From positions 1,984,001-2,048,000 of the forward strand of contig NZ_CP118100.1 in assembly GCF_028747645.1 (NCBI RefSeq): DNA of 64,000 bases, written 5' to 3'. The notes below the pieces were generated by a model that saw only the letters and a list, made by a program, of their open reading frames with translations, did not search any database and had not been told where the DNA came from. The DNA is from Microbacterium esteraromaticum. Lineage in GTDB: Bacteria; Actinomycetota; Actinomycetes; Actinomycetales; Microbacteriaceae. Both the position numbers and the translations under genes were made by a program. Positions 1-10,200 of this stretch are shown in pieces; positions within the stretch are counted from its first letter, which is position 1, and each line of letters begins with the position of its first letter.

Positions 1-545
1 AGCTGCTCGCGGTCGAAGTCGCCCGCCTCGTCCGGGTGCGCCTGCGTACCCATGGTCCAAACGGCGTCGGAGTTGTCCTCTGCCTCACCGTCGTACTGGA
101 AGTCCCAAGCCCACTGCTTGGCGATCGCCGTGACCTCGACGTCGACCTCGTCATCGGACCACTGGGTCTCGATCGCGGTCTGGTCGCGCGCGGTGAAGAA
201 GAACATCGCCAGCACGAGGATCAGCGGGATCACCGTGTAGAGGATCTCGATCGGCATGTTGTAGCGCAGCTGCACGGGCAGACCGGTCTGGCCCTTGCGA
301 CGGCGGTACATGACGACCGCCCACCCCATCAGACCCCACGTGATGAGGCCGACGATGAGCAGAACGATCCACGAGGTGACCCACAGACCCGCGACGCGCT
401 CGGTCTGGTTCGTTGCGGCAGTGCCGTCTTCTACGAAGCCCGGGAGGAACCCATGCAGTTCGGTGGGAGTACATCCCGCCAGAACCACAGCTGCTGCTAC
501 TCCCAGCGGGATAGCAGCCCAACGAAGGCGGCGTTTCGAGGGCAC
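1..545 (-). CDS. ctaC: Cytochrome c oxidase subunit II (3' end cut by window edge)
   Basis: Subunit II of the aa3-type oxidase, which passes electrons from cytochrome c to subunit I at the membrane. About 181 residues are visible. They begin with a lipoprotein signal peptide (basic MPSKRR, hydrophobic core, LAGC lipobox), followed by two transmembrane helices (about residues 52-80 and 100-122) and the start of the periplasmic domain with QWAWDFQY, a family hallmark. The CuA-binding cupredoxin end lies beyond base 1. I chose the GTG at 545 because a GAAAGG ribosome site lies about 8 nt upstream and this start gives the complete lipoprotein signal. A TAGACT -10 at 582-587 would give a leader of roughly 30 nt. 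Confidence 0.9.
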   Translation of the reverse strand, partial: MPSKRRLRWAAIPLGVAAAVVLAGCTPTELHGFLPGFVEDGTAATNQTERVAGLWVTSWIVLLIVGLITWGLMGWAVVMYRRRKGQTGLPVQLRYNMPIEILYTVIPLILVLAMFFFTARDQTAIETQWSDDEVDVEVTAIAKQWAWDFQYDGEAEDNSDAVWTMGTQAHPDEAGDFDREQ

Positions 546-581
546 GATGCACCTTTCAGATCTCGGACAGGAGCGAATTCA

Positions 582-587
582 AGTCTA
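582..587 (-). promoter_or_regulatory. Candidate -10 of ctaC
   Basis: TAGACT on the minus strand, about 37 nt upstream of the ctaC GTG. It fits the TANNNT pattern seen ahead of most transcription units here. No clear -35 is visible. Confidence 0.45.
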
Positions 588-634
588 GGGCAATCTCACA
601 CCCTATTCATGCCAACCACGCAGGTTGGCCGGGC

Positions 635-997
635 TCAGTGGAAGCTGTCACCGCACGCGCAACTGCCTGCGGCCTGGGGATTGTCGATCGTGAAGCCCTG
701 CTCCGAGATCGTGTCCTTGAAGTCGATCGACGCGCCGTCCAGGTACGGAATGCTCATGTTGTCGATGATCACCTCGACGCCGTCGAAGTCGACCGTCTCG
801 TCGCCTTCGAGGTAACGCTCGTCGAAATAGAGCTGGTAGATCAGTCCGGAGCATCCACCGGGCTGGACGGCGACGCGCAGTCGCAGGTCGTCGCGCCCTT
901 CCTGCTCGAGAAGGCTCTTCACCTTCTGAGCTGCCGCGGACGTGAGGGAGACACCGTGCGCAGCGGTGCTCTCCGAGGTCAGGGTGGTGTCGGTCAT
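635..997 (-). CDS. erpA: HesB/IscA-family iron-sulfur cluster carrier (ErpA-like)
   Basis: A-type carrier protein that receives Fe-S clusters and delivers them to apoproteins in the cytoplasm. It has 120 residues, normal for the family. The three conserved cysteines are present in the usual arrangement: GGCSG in the middle and CACG just before the C-terminus (SCACGDSF). The ATG at 997 is preceded by an AGGAGTTG ribosome site, which argues against the longer reading from 1036. It is a single gene downstream of ctaC in the opposite sense of transcription order (its start is away from ctaC), with its own TAGGAT -10 at 1042-1047. Confidence 0.92.
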   Translation of the reverse strand: MTDTTLTSESTAAHGVSLTSAAAQKVKSLLEQEGRDDLRLRVAVQPGGCSGLIYQLYFDERYLEGDETVDFDGVEVIIDNMSIPYLDGASIDFKDTISEQGFTIDNPQAAGSCACGDSFH

Positions 998-1015
998 CTC
1001 AACTCCTTGCAATCG

Positions 1016-1047
1016 GCAGCACGGCCTGCTGCACATGCTCGATCCTA
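1016..1047 (-). promoter_or_regulatory. erpA promoter and leader hairpin
   Basis: Minus-strand TAGGAT at 1042-1047 is a plausible -10. Just downstream, at 1016-1032, the leader can form a 6-bp hairpin (GCAGCA/TGCTGC with a 5-nt loop) about 18 nt before the start codon. Its role is unknown. Confidence 0.4.
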
Positions 1048-1097
1048 CCGCCGGTGCCTGTGGGGCGGGCGGGCCCAGCCCGCCCGCTCCGGTCGCG

Positions 1098-2513
1098 TCA
1101 GGATGCCGCGTCGCGGTCGTTCATCCGCGTCAGCATCAGTGCCTCGGTGCGGATGGCGTTGCGGAACGTCTCCAGATGCAAGGACTCGTTCGGGCTGTGC
1201 GCCCGGGAGTGCGGGTCTTCCACACCGGTGACGAGGATCTGGGCGGCCGGGAACTCGCGCACGAGGTCGGCGATGAACGGGATAGATCCTCCGATTCCGA
1301 GATCGACCGGTTCCGCCCCATAACCGTCTGCCATGGCGCCGCGTGTGAGCTCCACCGCCCAGCCGGAGGTATCGACCAGGAATCCGTCGCCCAGGTCGAC
1401 GTCCGAGAACGTCAGCTCTGCGCCGAACGGCGCGTGGGCACGCAGGTGCGACTCGATCGCGGCGTACGCCTCGGCCGCGTCCTGTCCCGGCGCAACGCGC
1501 GCGCTGATGACGACGCTCACCTCGGGAAGGAGCGTGTTCGATGCTTGCGCGACGCTGGTCGCGTCGATTCCGGTGATCGTGATGGACGGCTTGTTCCAGA
1601 TGCGACCGAAGATGTCGTCGCGCCCCACAGGGGTGGCGTCGGGCAGCAGCCCGGTCTCCTCGCGCAGCGTCTGCTCCGTGTACGGCGGTGTGGTGGCATC
1701 CCGCGCGCCCATCCCGGAGACCGCGACCGCCCCGTCGGCGTCCCAGAGCGTCGCCAGCAGCGTGACCGCCGCCATCATCGCGTCGGGTACGGCTCCACCG
1801 AACATCCCCGAGTGCGAGGCGTGCTCGAGCGTGCGCACTGTCAGGGTGAAGCGGGCGTTGCCCCGCAATGAGACGGTCAGGCCTGGCGTGTGCGAGTCGA
1901 GGTTGCCGGAGTCGGCGACGACGATGGCATCCGCCCGCAGGGCATCGGCGTTGTCGCGCAGGAACCGGGCAAACGAACGGGAGCCGTATTCCTCCTCGCC
2001 CTCGATGAACAGGTTCACCCCGAGATCGAAGTCGTCGCCCAGGGTTTCGCTGACCGCGCGCAGCGCGGCGATATGCGCCATGATGCCCGCTTTGTCGTCC
2101 GCGGCTCCGCGACCGTACAGCCGACCGTCGCGTACCGTCGGCTCGAACGGCGGCGTCTCCCACAGCTCGTCATCCCCCGGGGGCTGCACGTCGTGGTGGG
2201 CATACAACAGGATCGTCGGCTTTCCGTTTCGCGCGGCCCGGGTGGCCAGCACGGCGGGCTGGCCTAGCTCTTCGGTGTCGTCGACGTGTGCGCGCAGCAC
2301 CCGCACGTCGTCGAAGACGCCGGTGCCTCGGGCGAGCTCCGCGACAGCATCCGCGCTGCGCTCGAGCTGGGTCTGATCGAATGCCGGCCACGCGACGCCG
2401 GGAATGCGCACCAGAGCGCCGAGGTCAGACAGCGCGGCGGGGACGCCGAGAGCGACGGCGTCGAGGACAGCGGATTCGGATGCTGGCAGAGCCTGCGATG
2501 AGGACGAGGTCAT
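1098..2513 (-). CDS. M20-family metallo-dipeptidase
   Basis: Cytoplasmic zinc-dependent dipeptidase/deacylase of the M20 family; 471 residues. The metal and catalytic motifs are visible: YAHHDVQPP (first His-Asp), GRGAADDKAG (bridging Asp) and EGEEEYGS (catalytic Glu and metal Glu), then the dimerisation lid and the C-terminal return to the catalytic fold. The substrate cannot be told from sequence. I chose the ATG at 2513, not an upstream start, because a minus-strand TAAGAT -10 ends 7 nt before it, so the transcript should begin at the start codon (leaderless). Confidence 0.9.
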   Translation of the reverse strand: MTSSSSQALPASESAVLDAVALGVPAALSDLGALVRIPGVAWPAFDQTQLERSADAVAELARGTGVFDDVRVLRAHVDDTEELGQPAVLATRAARNGKPTILLYAHHDVQPPGDDELWETPPFEPTVRDGRLYGRGAADDKAGIMAHIAALRAVSETLGDDFDLGVNLFIEGEEEYGSRSFARFLRDNADALRADAIVVADSGNLDSHTPGLTVSLRGNARFTLTVRTLEHASHSGMFGGAVPDAMMAAVTLLATLWDADGAVAVSGMGARDATTPPYTEQTLREETGLLPDATPVGRDDIFGRIWNKPSITITGIDATSVAQASNTLLPEVSVVISARVAPGQDAAEAYAAIESHLRAHAPFGAELTFSDVDLGDGFLVDTSGWAVELTRGAMADGYGAEPVDLGIGGSIPFIADLVREFPAAQILVTGVEDPHSRAHSPNESLHLETFRNAIRTEALMLTRMNDRDAAS

Positions 2514-2518
2514 GCGAG

Positions 2519-2526
2519 TAATCTTA
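2519..2526. promoter_or_regulatory. Overlapping divergent -10 elements
   Basis: Minus-strand TAAGAT (2521-2526) lies 7 nt from the dipeptidase ATG. Plus-strand TAATCT (2519-2524) overlaps it and could serve the DUF3043 gene with a leader of about 27 nt. The two transcription starts would exclude each other. Confidence 0.45.
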
Positions 2527-2557
2527 AGACGAACCCGATACCGAACTGAGGTCGAAC

Positions 2558-3121
2558 GTGTCCAAGCCCATGCCCGCAGCAAACGACGACGCCCCCGAGA
2601 CGCCCGCCGTCGGCAAGGGGCGCGCCACTCCGACGCGCGCCGAGCGCGAAGCCGCCAACCGGCGCCCGCTCGTCGCGAACACCAAGGAGGCCCGTGCGGC
2701 GGCGAAGGCCGACCTGCAGGCGCGACGCGAACGCGCGCGCATTGGCATGGAGAACGGCGAGGACCGCTATCTTCCGGCGCGCGACAAGGGTGAACAGCGC
2801 CGCTGGGTGCGCGACTACGTGGATTCCGGCTGGCACGTGTCGGAGTGGCTGATGGCCGCGATGCTTGTCGTGATCATCCTCAACCTGGTGCCGATCCCTG
2901 CCGTGCAGATCTACGCCATGGTCGCTCTCTGGGCGTACATGCTGCTGGCGATCGGCGACATGGTGCTGCTGAACTTCCGCGTCAAGCGCAAGATCGACGC
3001 CAAGTTCGGCGCCGACCGTCGCGAGAAGGGCCTGGGCTGGTACGCGGCGATGCGCGCCCTGCAGATGCGCTTCATGCGTCTGCCGAAGCCTCAGGTCAAG
3101 CGCGGCCAGCGCCCGGCGTGA
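2558..3121 (+). CDS. DUF3043 membrane protein
   Basis: 187-residue actinobacterial protein of the DUF3043 family, function unknown. The first ~95 residues are a charged, Ala/Arg/Glu-rich cytoplasmic region. Two adjacent hydrophobic helices follow (about 96-118 and 122-142: LMAAMLVVIILNLVPIPAV and IYAMVALWAYMLLAIGDMVLL), then a basic C-terminal tail. The GTG start has a GAGG ribosome site 7 nt upstream. The end overlaps the convergent pyrD end by 26 nt. Confidence 0.85.
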   Translation: MSKPMPAANDDAPETPAVGKGRATPTRAEREAANRRPLVANTKEARAAAKADLQARRERARIGMENGEDRYLPARDKGEQRRWVRDYVDSGWHVSEWLMAAMLVVIILNLVPIPAVQIYAMVALWAYMLLAIGDMVLLNFRVKRKIDAKFGADRREKGLGWYAAMRALQMRFMRLPKPQVKRGQRPA

Positions 3122-4139
3122 TCGCGCGGAGGCCGCGGTTGATCTGCCGCGCCCACAGCGGCCCCTGGTACAGAAACGCCGTATAGCCCTGCACCAGGGT
3201 CGCGCCGGCGTCCAGTCGGCGCTGCACGTCTTCGGCCGTCTCCACTCCCCCGACGGCGATCACGCAGAAATCAGCCGGAACGGCGGCCTTGACGACCGCA
3301 AGCACCTCAAGTGAGCGTTCCTTCAGCGGTGCGCCAGACAGCCCGCCCGCACCCGCCGCCTCGACGACGGCAGCGTCTGTGCGCAGGCCGTCACGGGCGA
3401 TCGTGGTGTTGTGCGCGATGATGCCCGCCAGACCCTCATCGACGGCCAGACGTGCGATGGCCTCGATCTCATCATCCGGCAGGTCCGGTGCGATCTTGAC
3501 CAGCAACGGGGTCGACCCGGCGGCCTCCCGCACGGCGCGCAGCAGCGGCGCCAGCGTCTCGACGGCCTGCAGACCGCGCAGACCGGGGGTGTTCGGCGAC
3601 GACACGTTCACGGCGAGATAGTCCGCCAGTGGTGCCAGCTTCGATGCCGAGGCGACGTAATCGGCGACAGCATCCTCGACCTCGACCACGCGGCTCTTGC
3701 CGATGTTGACGCCGATGACCGCACGGGGTGCGCGGCGGCGCAGCTTCCGAAGGCGCCGTGCGGCAGCATCCGCTCCCTCGTTGTTGAAGCCCATCCGGTT
3801 GATCACGGCACGGTCGGGCACCAGACGGAACAGCCGCGGCTTGGGGTTGCCGTCCTGCGGAATGGCCGTCACGGTGCCGATCTCGACGTGACCGAACCCG
3901 AGCGCGTCCAGGCCGCGCACACCCACGGCGTCCTTGTCGAAGCCCGCGGCGACACCGAACGCAGACGGGAAGGTCAGACCGAGTGCGTGCACCTGCTGCT
4001 CAGGCGTCGGAGCGGTGATCGCACGGGCCGCCCACGAGAACGGGCGCGCGCCGACCACGCGGATGACCGCCATGGCGGCATGGTGAGCGAACTCCGGGTC
4101 GAAGCGCGTGAGGACGTGGCGGAAGAACAGTGAATACAT
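3096..4139 (-). CDS. pyrD: Quinone-dependent dihydroorotate dehydrogenase (class 2)
   Basis: Oxidises dihydroorotate to orotate in pyrimidine synthesis and passes electrons to the membrane quinone. About 347 residues, a usual class-2 length. The N-terminal amphipathic extension ([19 protein letters not shown]) is the class-2 membrane/quinone-binding region. [12 protein letters not shown] and [14 protein letters not shown] (active-site serine region) are family motifs, and the GG-rich FMN phosphate site follows near the C-terminus. The ATG at 4139 is chosen; GTG 4142 and TTG 4148 are in-frame alternatives. It lies 11 nt after the nrdR stop, so the two are probably co-transcribed. Confidence 0.93.
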   Translation of the reverse strand: MYSLFFRHVLTRFDPEFAHHAAMAVIRVVGARPFSWAARAITAPTPEQQVHALGLTFPSAFGVAAGFDKDAVGVRGLDALGFGHVEIGTVTAIPQDGNPKPRLFRLVPDRAVINRMGFNNEGADAAARRLRKLRRRAPRAVIGVNIGKSRVVEVEDAVADYVASASKLAPLADYLAVNVSSPNTPGLRGLQAVETLAPLLRAVREAAGSTPLLVKIAPDLPDDEIEAIARLAVDEGLAGIIAHNTTIARDGLRTDAAVVEAAGAGGLSGAPLKERSLEVLAVVKAAVPADFCVIAVGGVETAEDVQRRLDAGATLVQGYTAFLYQGPLWARQINRGLRAITPGAGRA

Positions 4140-4150
4140 CACTGCCAAGG

Positions 4151-4627
4151 CTACCGCCCGGTCGACTCCTGCTCTGCCGCGGCACGGTCGGCCCGGAGCG
4201 AGCCGATCGCCGATTCGAAGTCCTCCAACGAATCGAACTGCTGGTACACGCTGGCAAATCGCAGGTACGCGACCTCATCGAGCTCGCGTAGCGGCCCGAG
4301 GATCGCGAGACCGATCTCATTGGGATCGAGCTGCGACACACCCGTCTGCCGCACGGCCTCCTCGACGCGCTGGGCGAGCACGGCGAGGTCGGCCTCGGTG
4401 ACCGGGCGTCCCTGGCACGCTTTGCGCACACCCGTGATGACCTTGTCGCGGCTGAAGGGCTCCATGACCCCCGAGCGCTTCATGACGACCAGGCTCGCCG
4501 TTTCGGTCGTCGAGAAACGCCCCCCGCATTCCGGGCACTGCCGCCGACGGCGGATGGAGAGCCCGTCGTCGCTGGTGCGCGAATCGATGACACGGGAGTC
4601 CGGGTGACGGCAGAACGGGCAGTGCAT
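4151..4627 (-). CDS. nrdR: Transcriptional repressor NrdR
   Basis: Nucleotide-sensing repressor of ribonucleotide reductase genes. The 158 residues comprise an N-terminal zinc ribbon with C3, C6, C31 and C34, followed by the ATP-cone domain ([23 protein letters not shown] onward) that binds ATP or dATP. The start follows a minus-strand TACGCT -10 (4636-4641) by 8 nt; that element overlaps the hisD stop codon, so nrdR may be both read through from hisD and started independently. Target NrdR boxes should lie at nrd genes outside this window. Confidence 0.96.
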   Translation of the reverse strand: MHCPFCRHPDSRVIDSRTSDDGLSIRRRRQCPECGGRFSTTETASLVVMKRSGVMEPFSRDKVITGVRKACQGRPVTEADLAVLAQRVEEAVRQTGVSQLDPNEIGLAILGPLRELDEVAYLRFASVYQQFDSLEDFESAIGSLRADRAAAEQESTGR

Positions 4628-4633
4628 GATCCC

Positions 4634-5962
4634 TCAGCGTACCTCGTGGCCGCCGGCGGGCTCGGCGAACCGCGCTTCGACGGCGTCGCCGTGGCCGGGC
4701 AGCAGTTCGGCCGCGGCCAAGGCGACAACACCGGCACGTACCTCGGAGAGCGCGGCGTGGTCGTACTCGATCACCTGCTGCGGACGCAGGAACGTGTACG
4801 CGCCCAGGCCCGGGGCGTAGCGCGCCTGTCCCCCGGTTGGCAGCACATGGTTGCTGCCGGCGAGGTAGTCGCCGAGGCTGACCGGGGTCTGGTCGCCGAC
4901 GAAGACGGCACCGGCGCTGGTGAAGCGCTCGGCGACTGCGGCGGCGTCACTCAGGTGCAGTTCGAGGTGTTCGGGCGCATAGGCGTTGCTGAAGGCCTCG
5001 GCCATCGCGCGGTCGTCGACGAGGACGATCGCCGACTGCGGGCCCGCCAGTGCTTCCGCGACGCGCGCGGCGTGGGTGGTGGATGCTGCCTGCCGGGTGA
5101 CCTCGTCGGCGACGCGCTGCGCGAGCTCGGACGAGTCGGTGACCAGCACGGCCGAGGCCTGCTCATCGTGCTCGGCCTGACTGATGAGGTCGGCGGCGAT
5201 GAGGCGCGGGTCGGCGGCGGCGTCGGCGACGATGAGGATTTCGGTGGCGCCCGCCTCGGAATCGGTGCCGACGACACCGGCGACGGCACGTTTGGCCGAG
5301 GCCACGTAGTTATTGCCGGGGCCGGTGACGACGTCGACGGGATCGAGACCGAGGTCGGCGACGCCGTGGGCGAGCGCGCCGATGGCTCCGGCTCCCCCGA
5401 CGGCGTAGACCTCGTCGATGCCCAGCAGCGCGGCGGCGGCGAGGATCGTCGGGTGTACACGTCCCTCGTGACCGGCCTGTGGCGGCGAGGCGAGCGCGAT
5501 CGAGCGCACACCCGCAACCTGCGCGGGGACGACGTTCATGATCACGCTGGACGCCAGCGGCGCCTTGCCGCCGGGAATGTAGACGCCCGCCCGGTTGATG
5601 GGTTGCCAGCGCTGCGCGATGCGTGCTCCCGGCCCGATCTCGGTGACCCGCGGCTCCGGTACCTGTGCGGCCGACGCCCTGCGCACACGCGAGATGGCCT
5701 TGGTCAGGGCTTCCCGCACGGCCGGGTCGACGGATTCAGCAGCCTCGGCGAGGTGCTCGGCCGGCACACGGATGGCGTGTCCGGTGACACGGTCGAAGCG
5801 CTCGGCCTGCTCGCGCAGCGCTTCCTCGCCGCGCACGCGGACGTCCTCGACGATGCGCGCCGCGGTCTCGAGCGCCTCGCTGCGCGCCTGAGTCGCTCGC
5901 GGCACAGCGGCGAGCAGGTCGGCGGGTGCGAGCTGCTGCCCGCGAAGATCGATGGTGCGCAT
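4634..5962 (-). CDS. hisD: Histidinol dehydrogenase
   Basis: Catalyses the last two steps of histidine synthesis, histidinol to histidine, with NAD and zinc. 442 residues, usual length. GVYIPGG, the GPGNNYVASAKR nucleotide-binding loop, ISQAEHD (zinc/active-site region) and the YAPEHLEL catalytic Glu-His segment are all present. The ATG at 5962 begins the conserved MRTIDLRG; the region upstream in this frame belongs to the preceding gene. It starts 4 nt after the stop of the four-helix membrane protein. No other his gene is nearby. Confidence 0.97.
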   Translation of the reverse strand: MRTIDLRGQQLAPADLLAAVPRATQARSEALETAARIVEDVRVRGEEALREQAERFDRVTGHAIRVPAEHLAEAAESVDPAVREALTKAISRVRRASAAQVPEPRVTEIGPGARIAQRWQPINRAGVYIPGGKAPLASSVIMNVVPAQVAGVRSIALASPPQAGHEGRVHPTILAAAALLGIDEVYAVGGAGAIGALAHGVADLGLDPVDVVTGPGNNYVASAKRAVAGVVGTDSEAGATEILIVADAAADPRLIAADLISQAEHDEQASAVLVTDSSELAQRVADEVTRQAASTTHAARVAEALAGPQSAIVLVDDRAMAEAFSNAYAPEHLELHLSDAAAVAERFTSAGAVFVGDQTPVSLGDYLAGSNHVLPTGGQARYAPGLGAYTFLRPQQVIEYDHAALSEVRAGVVALAAAELLPGHGDAVEARFAEPAGGHEVR

Positions 5963-5966
5963 GTGC

Positions 5967-7184
5967 TCAGCCTCTTGTGATGTCGGTGATGTCGTGCAGG
6001 TAGCCGATCCGCCCGTCCTCATGGCGGACGACGTAGGCGCCCCCGCGGTCCTCGATGACGAGCGTCCACGCGTGCGGGCCCACCCGGAACAGCGTGTGAC
6101 CGCGTTCATCGAGAACGTCCCGCTCCGTTGCTGCGAGAACCCAGAACGGCTCGGCTCCCACGGGTCCGGGAGCAGGCCCGGCGGTGGTGCCGGCGCCGGC
6201 CGCGCCCGTGAACGGCCGCTCGTTCGTCGTCTCGACGTCATCAGCGAAGATCTGCTCGAGCACGCCGACCGGATCGGTGTGGTGGTCCTTCTGGTGGTCC
6301 GCCTGAGGCACCTCGTCGAAGGGAACCTCAGTGCCGTCGGATGCCGTCGTCGGCGTCTCGTCGGATACCGCGAGCTGATCCGAGCCATCGATGTGGAGGG
6401 ATCGCGTCGCATCGAGTGATTCGGCTTCCCGAACCGGAGTGTCGGCAGCATCGACCTCGCCGGCCGTGGCCTCAGGCTCCGCGATGGCTTCGTCCTCGAC
6501 GGCGGCGTTCTCGACGGCGGGTTCACCGGCATCCGCAGCATCCGCGGTGTTCATGGAACGCACGCGCGGCGCGCGGGCGACCACTGGACGAACAGGGTTC
6601 GCATTGCGGTGGGCGAGCGTCTCCATCCGTCCCTCGAAGTCCTCGCGCAGTCCGGGAATCAGCGGAGCGAACACGGTCACGACGACCATCCCGGCCAGCG
6701 CCAGCTGCGCCACAATCACGACCCAGCCGACGGCGTACACGCCCGTGCCGATCGTGACGGCCACCTGAGACCAGAGCAACTGGGCCCACGAGACCGCGGC
6801 CACGGATGCGGCGACCGAGGCGAACTGGTCAATCCCGAGCGAACCCACGCGGCGGATGCCGTCGGGCGAGAGCCTGCGCAGCACGACCAGGAAGACGGCG
6901 ACCGTCGGCACACCGATCGTCAGGATCCACCCGATACCCGTGGTCCAGATCGAGCCACCGACCATTCCGACGGGAAAGAACGACACGACGAAGGCGACAA
7001 ACCAGGTGCCGACAATCAGAAGCTCACGCAACGTGAACCCGAAGATGCCCGTCTCGGGCTGCACCTGGTCCTCGTACAGCACGGCTCCGTCGACGTGCTC
7101 GACACGCTCGGAGTCGCCGAGTGCCGCGGGCACGCCCGCGAGCGGCCCGTCGCTGGGCGGGAGACTCGTGGTGTCGTGGCTCAT
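5967..7184 (-). CDS. Membrane protein with long acidic tail, unknown function
   Basis: 405 residues, not recognised as a named family. About 45 polar N-terminal residues are followed by four predicted transmembrane helices (about 47-68, 70-95, 108-128, 135-165). Then comes a low-complexity, Glu/Asp/Ala-rich segment of about 130 residues, and a compact C-terminal domain ending in repeated aromatic/basic motifs (FWVLAATERDVLDE, HAWTLVIEDRGGAYVVRHEDGRIGYLHDI). The ATG at 7184 has an AAGGACC ribosome site 8 nt upstream, and TAGGAT at 7240-7245 is a plausible -10. It is followed within 4 nt by hisD, so the two are probably one transcript. Confidence 0.8.
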   Translation of the reverse strand: MSHDTTSLPPSDGPLAGVPAALGDSERVEHVDGAVLYEDQVQPETGIFGFTLRELLIVGTWFVAFVVSFFPVGMVGGSIWTTGIGWILTIGVPTVAVFLVVLRRLSPDGIRRVGSLGIDQFASVAASVAAVSWAQLLWSQVAVTIGTGVYAVGWVVIVAQLALAGMVVVTVFAPLIPGLREDFEGRMETLAHRNANPVRPVVARAPRVRSMNTADAADAGEPAVENAAVEDEAIAEPEATAGEVDAADTPVREAESLDATRSLHIDGSDQLAVSDETPTTASDGTEVPFDEVPQADHQKDHHTDPVGVLEQIFADDVETTNERPFTGAAGAGTTAGPAPGPVGAEPFWVLAATERDVLDERGHTLFRVGPHAWTLVIEDRGGAYVVRHEDGRIGYLHDITDITRG

Positions 7185-7239
7185 CGAACAGGTCCTTTCG
7201 TCGCTGCAGGCGTCGTGGTCGGTTCGCACGCGAGAAACG

Positions 7240-7245
7240 ATCCTA
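7240..7245 (-). promoter_or_regulatory. Candidate -10 for the membrane protein-hisD unit
   Basis: Minus-strand TAGGAT about 55 nt upstream of the ATG at 7184, in the 96-nt gap after dnaE1. No other structure seen in the gap. Confidence 0.4.
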
Positions 7246-7280
7246 TCGACCCCGACTGGCGGTGTGCTGCGCGATGTCGT

Positions 7281-10200
7281 TCATCCCAGACAGGTCGGTC
7301 CGAGCAACGACTTGAGATCGCCGAACAGGTCGGCCGAGATCTTCACGGGCATCGGCACCTCGAACACCTTCGCAGTACCGCCCCGGTGCACGCGCAGCAG
7401 CACCTCGGTTTCACCAGCGTGGCGTTGCAGCACCATCGCGAGGTCGTTCATCACGCGCTCGGTGGCCCGCTGCTCGGCGACCAGCAAAGAGAGCGGTCCC
7501 GCAGCATCGAACGAGCCGACGTCCGGTGTGAACGTCGACTGCGCGTGCAGGTTGAGCCCGTCGTCGCGGCGCGAGACCCGTCCGCGCACGGCGAGAATCG
7601 CGTCCTGCTGCAGCGTGTGCTGGAACTCGGTGTAGGTCTTGCCCATGAACATGACCGTCACCTCGCCGTTGAAGTCCTCGACGGTGATCATGCCGTAGGG
7701 GTTTCCGCTGGCTTTGGCCACCCGGTGCTGCACGCTGGTGACGAGGCCCGCGACGGTGACCTGATCACCGTCCTGCATGTCCTCCGAGTTGAGCAGGTCG
7801 TGGATCGAGATCGAGGCGTGCTTGGCCAGCGGCACCTCGAGACCCGCGAGCGGGTGATCCGACACGTACAGTCCGAGCATCTCGCGCTCGAAGGCGAGCT
7901 TGTCCTTCTTGATCCACTCGGGACGCTCCGGCACTTTGGCCGGCGGCGCACCCTCGATGTCGTCGTACAGGCTGTCGAAGTCGAAGCCGATCGCCCCCTG
8001 GGCCTCGTTGCGCTTGCGGTCGACAGCAGCCTCAACGGCATCCTCGTGGATCTCGACGAGCGCGCGCCGCGTATCGCCCATCGAGTCGAAGGCGCCGGCC
8101 TTGATCAACGACTCGACAGTGCGCTTGTTCGACACATGCATCGGCACACGGTTCAGGAAATCGTGGAACGACGTGTACGGCCCCTCCTCGCGCGCGCCGA
8201 CGATGCCGTCGACGACGTTGCTGCCGACGTTGCGCACGGCACCGAGCCCGAAGCGGATGTCCTCCCCGACGGCGGCGAAGAAGTTGATCGATTCCGACAC
8301 GTCGGGGGGCAGCACGCGGATGCCCATGCGGCGGCACTCGTTGAGGTAGAGCGCCATCTTGTCCTTGGAGTCGCCGACGCTGGTCAGCAGTGCCGCCATG
8401 TACTCGGCCGGGTAGTGAGCCTTCAGGTAGGCCGTCCAGTACGACACGACGCCGTACGCGGCGGAGTGTGCTTTGTTGAAGGCGTAGTCCGAGAACGGCA
8501 GCAGGATCTCCCACAGCGCGTTGACGGCCTCGTCCGAGTACCCGTTGGCCCGCATGCCGGCGTGGAAGCCCTCGAACTGCTTGTCGAGCTCGGATTTCTT
8601 CTTCTTGCCCATCGCGCGGCGCAGAATGTCTGCTTGGCCGAGAGAGAACCCGGCAACGCGCTGGGCGATGGCCATCACCTGCTCCTGGTAGATGATGAGG
8701 CCGTAGGACTCTTCCAGGATGTCGGCGAGTGATTCGACGAACTCCGGGTGGATGGGGGTGATCGGCTGCTGCCCGTTCTTGCGGAGCGCGTAGTTCGTGT
8801 GCGAGTTCGCTCCCATCGGCCCCGGGCGGTACAGCGCGATGAGTGCCGAGATGTCCTCGAAGCTGTCGGGGCGCATCAGCCGCATCAGCGAACGCATCGG
8901 GCCACCGTCGAGCTGGAAGACGCCGAGTGAGTCGCCTCGAGCTAGCAGATCGTAGGCACCGCGGTCATCGAGGGTGAGTTGTTCGAGGTCGATCTCTTCG
9001 CCGCGGTTCATGCGGATGTTGTCGAGCGCGTCCGAGATGATCGTCAGGTTGCGCAGCCCGAGGAAGTCCATCTTGATCAGCCCGAGCGCCTCGCACGACG
9101 GGTAGTCGAACTGGGTGACGATCTGGCCGTCCTGCTCGCGCTTCATGATCGGGATGATGTCGAGCAGCGGCTCGGACGACATGATCACACCGGCGGCGTG
9201 CACACCCCACTGTCGTTTGAGGCCTTCCAGCCCGAGTGCGCGGTCGAAGACGGTCTTGGCCTCGGGGTCGGTGTCAATCAGCGCGCGGAACTCGCTGGCT
9301 TCCTTGTACCTCGGGTGCGCGCTGTCGTACATGCCGCTCAGCGGCATGTCCTTGCCCATCACGGGCGGGGGCATCGCCTTGGTCAGACGCTCCCCCATGC
9401 TGAACGGAAAGCCCAGCACTCGACCGGCATCCTTGAGAGCCTGCTTCGATTTGATGGTTCCGTAGGTGACGATCTGCGCCACGCGCTCGGAACCGTACTT
9501 CTCGGTGACGTAGTCGATGACCTCGCCGCGTCGGCGGTCGTCAAAGTCGACGTCGAAGTCGGGCATCGAGACACGGTCGGGATTGAGGAACCGTTCGAAG
9601 ATCAGCCCGTGCTCGATGGGGTCGAGGTCGGTGATCCTCATCGCGTAGGCGACCATGGATCCGGCTCCCGAGCCACGCCCCGGGCCCACACGAATGCCAT
9701 TGTCCTTGGCCCAGTTGATGAAGTCCGCGACGACCAGGAAGTAGCCCGGAAACCCCATCTGCAGGATGATGCCGGTCTCGTACTCGGCACGCTGGCGCAC
9801 GGCGTCTGAGATGCCGTTCGGGTAGCGGTAGTGCAGACCCGCCTCGACCTCCTTGACCAGCCAGCTTTCCTCGGTCTCACCGTCGGGAACGGGGAAGCGC
9901 GGCATGTAGTTGGCCGAGGTGTCGAACTCGACATTGCAGCGTTCGGCGATCAGCAGCGTGTTGTCGCACGCCTCAGGGTGGTCGCGGAACAGCTGGCGCA
10001 TCTCTTGCGCCGTCTTGATGTAGTAGCCGTCACCGTTGAACTTGAACCGGTTGGGGTCGTCCATCGTCGAGCCGGATTGCACACACAGCAACGCTTCATG
10101 GGCATCGGCCTCGTGCTGATGGGTGTAGTGCGAGTCATTGGTCGCAACCAGCGGGATTCCGAGATCCTTCGAAATCCGCAGCAGATCCGTGATGACGCGG

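Noticed and set aside
6609..8732. 707-residue plus-strand open frame across the membrane protein and dnaE1
   Set aside because: Antisense shadow spanning two real genes and their promoter gap.
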